A DNA stretch of 21,873 bases, taken from Treponema sp. (GTDB lineage: Bacteria; Spirochaetota; Spirochaetia; Treponematales; Treponemataceae). Below the pieces are notes generated by a model. It was not told the origin of the DNA and did no database searches. It saw only the letters and a program-made list of their open reading frames with translations. The stretch is from contig JAEDFM010000031.1 of the NCBI GenBank assembly GCA_016292805.1, forward strand, positions 1 through 21,873, read 5' to 3'. Positions 21,847-21,873 of this stretch are shown here, piece after piece; within the stretch, counting starts at the first letter, position 1, and each line of letters opens with the position of its first letter. The position numbers and the translations under genes were made by a program.

Positions 21847-21873
21847 GCTCCAATTGGAAATCCGTTAAAAAAA

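Larger units (their letters stand above)
21151..21873 (-). repeat. Tandem array of about 214-bp units carrying tRNA-Val 3' fragments
   Basis: Three complete units (21174-21388, 21389-21602, 21603-21816) and the start of a fourth (21817 to the window edge) follow each other directly. Periods are 215, 214 and 214 bp. On the minus strand, each tRNA fragment (T-arm with TTCGATC loop, acceptor strand, discriminator A) is followed by a terminator hairpin with stem GCCTTCGG/CCGAAGGC and a T run. The spacer contains an AAAATAAAGC-GAAA-GCTTTATTTT hairpin (21227-21250 in unit 1) and a long-range pair GAATGAGG/CCTCATTC (21289-21296 with 21335-21342). It also holds an inverted copy of the tRNA motif AGAATGTCGGGA (21301-21312, 21516-21527, 21730-21741). 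Units 2 and 3 are nearly identical; unit 1 is slightly diverged. The array continues beyond the window. Confidence 0.93.

Noticed and set aside
21151..21873. Integron attC array or CRISPR array
   Set aside because: There are no gene cassettes, no GTTRRRY core pairs at the ends and no integrase; the units are too long and the spacers too similar for CRISPR.
21174..21873. Complete tRNA genes in the array units
   Set aside because: No 5' acceptor strand, D-arm or anticodon arm can be found next to the fragments. The sequence next to copy 4 does not fold as an anticodon arm either.

Overview
The window is an AT-rich bacterial chromosome segment, most probably from a spirochaete of the Treponema group. 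I base this on the overall protein character: lipoproteins with relaxed lipoboxes, an oversized signal peptidase I, a NeuB-type sugar synthase and a full-length SecA. This is recognition from memory, not a database result. Nearly all genes are on the minus strand. The exceptions are secA and one small 70-residue gene.

Layout, left to right: (1) The 5' three quarters of a tRNA-Val(TAC) gene on the minus strand, cut by the window edge, with a perfectly spaced promoter. (2) A translation and transcription operon on the minus strand, in transcription order rimP-nusA-infB-rbfA-truB. Its promoter overlaps the hisS stop codon. An intrinsic terminator lies in its 5' leader, and a second one sits between rbfA and truB. 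(3) hisS, preceded by two tandem copies of a 147-bp unit made of four hairpins in a row. (4) A five-gene minus-strand cluster in close order: a large lipoprotein, a single-span membrane protein, a Nudix hydrolase, a small SH3-like lipoprotein and a NeuB-family synthase. (5) secA on the plus strand, convergent with an unusually long lepB, followed by tatD and a divergent 70-residue gene. (6) A minus-strand cluster of two HAD hydrolases, an RlmI-type rRNA methyltransferase and miaA. (7) From about 21142 to the right edge, a tandem array of about 214-bp units. Each unit carries 30 nt of the 3' end of a tRNA-Val-type gene followed by an intrinsic terminator.

Most genes are housekeeping: ribosome maturation and initiation (RimP, RbfA, IF-2), transcription (NusA), tRNA charging and modification (HisRS, TruB, MiaA), rRNA methylation and protein export (SecA, LepB). 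The accessory interest lies in non-coding DNA. Two unrelated structured repeat families stand out. One is the 147-bp pair upstream of hisS, whose two copies keep the same stems with compensatory base changes. The other is the tRNA-fragment array at the right edge, whose fragments match the acceptor stem of the tRNA-Val at the left edge and could be a chain of small tRNA-targeting elements or a tRNA-seeded satellite repeat.

No CRISPR array, rRNA gene, transposase, integrase or toxin-antitoxin pair is visible. Nothing was computed beyond reading the sequence. Coordinates of short motifs were counted by hand.
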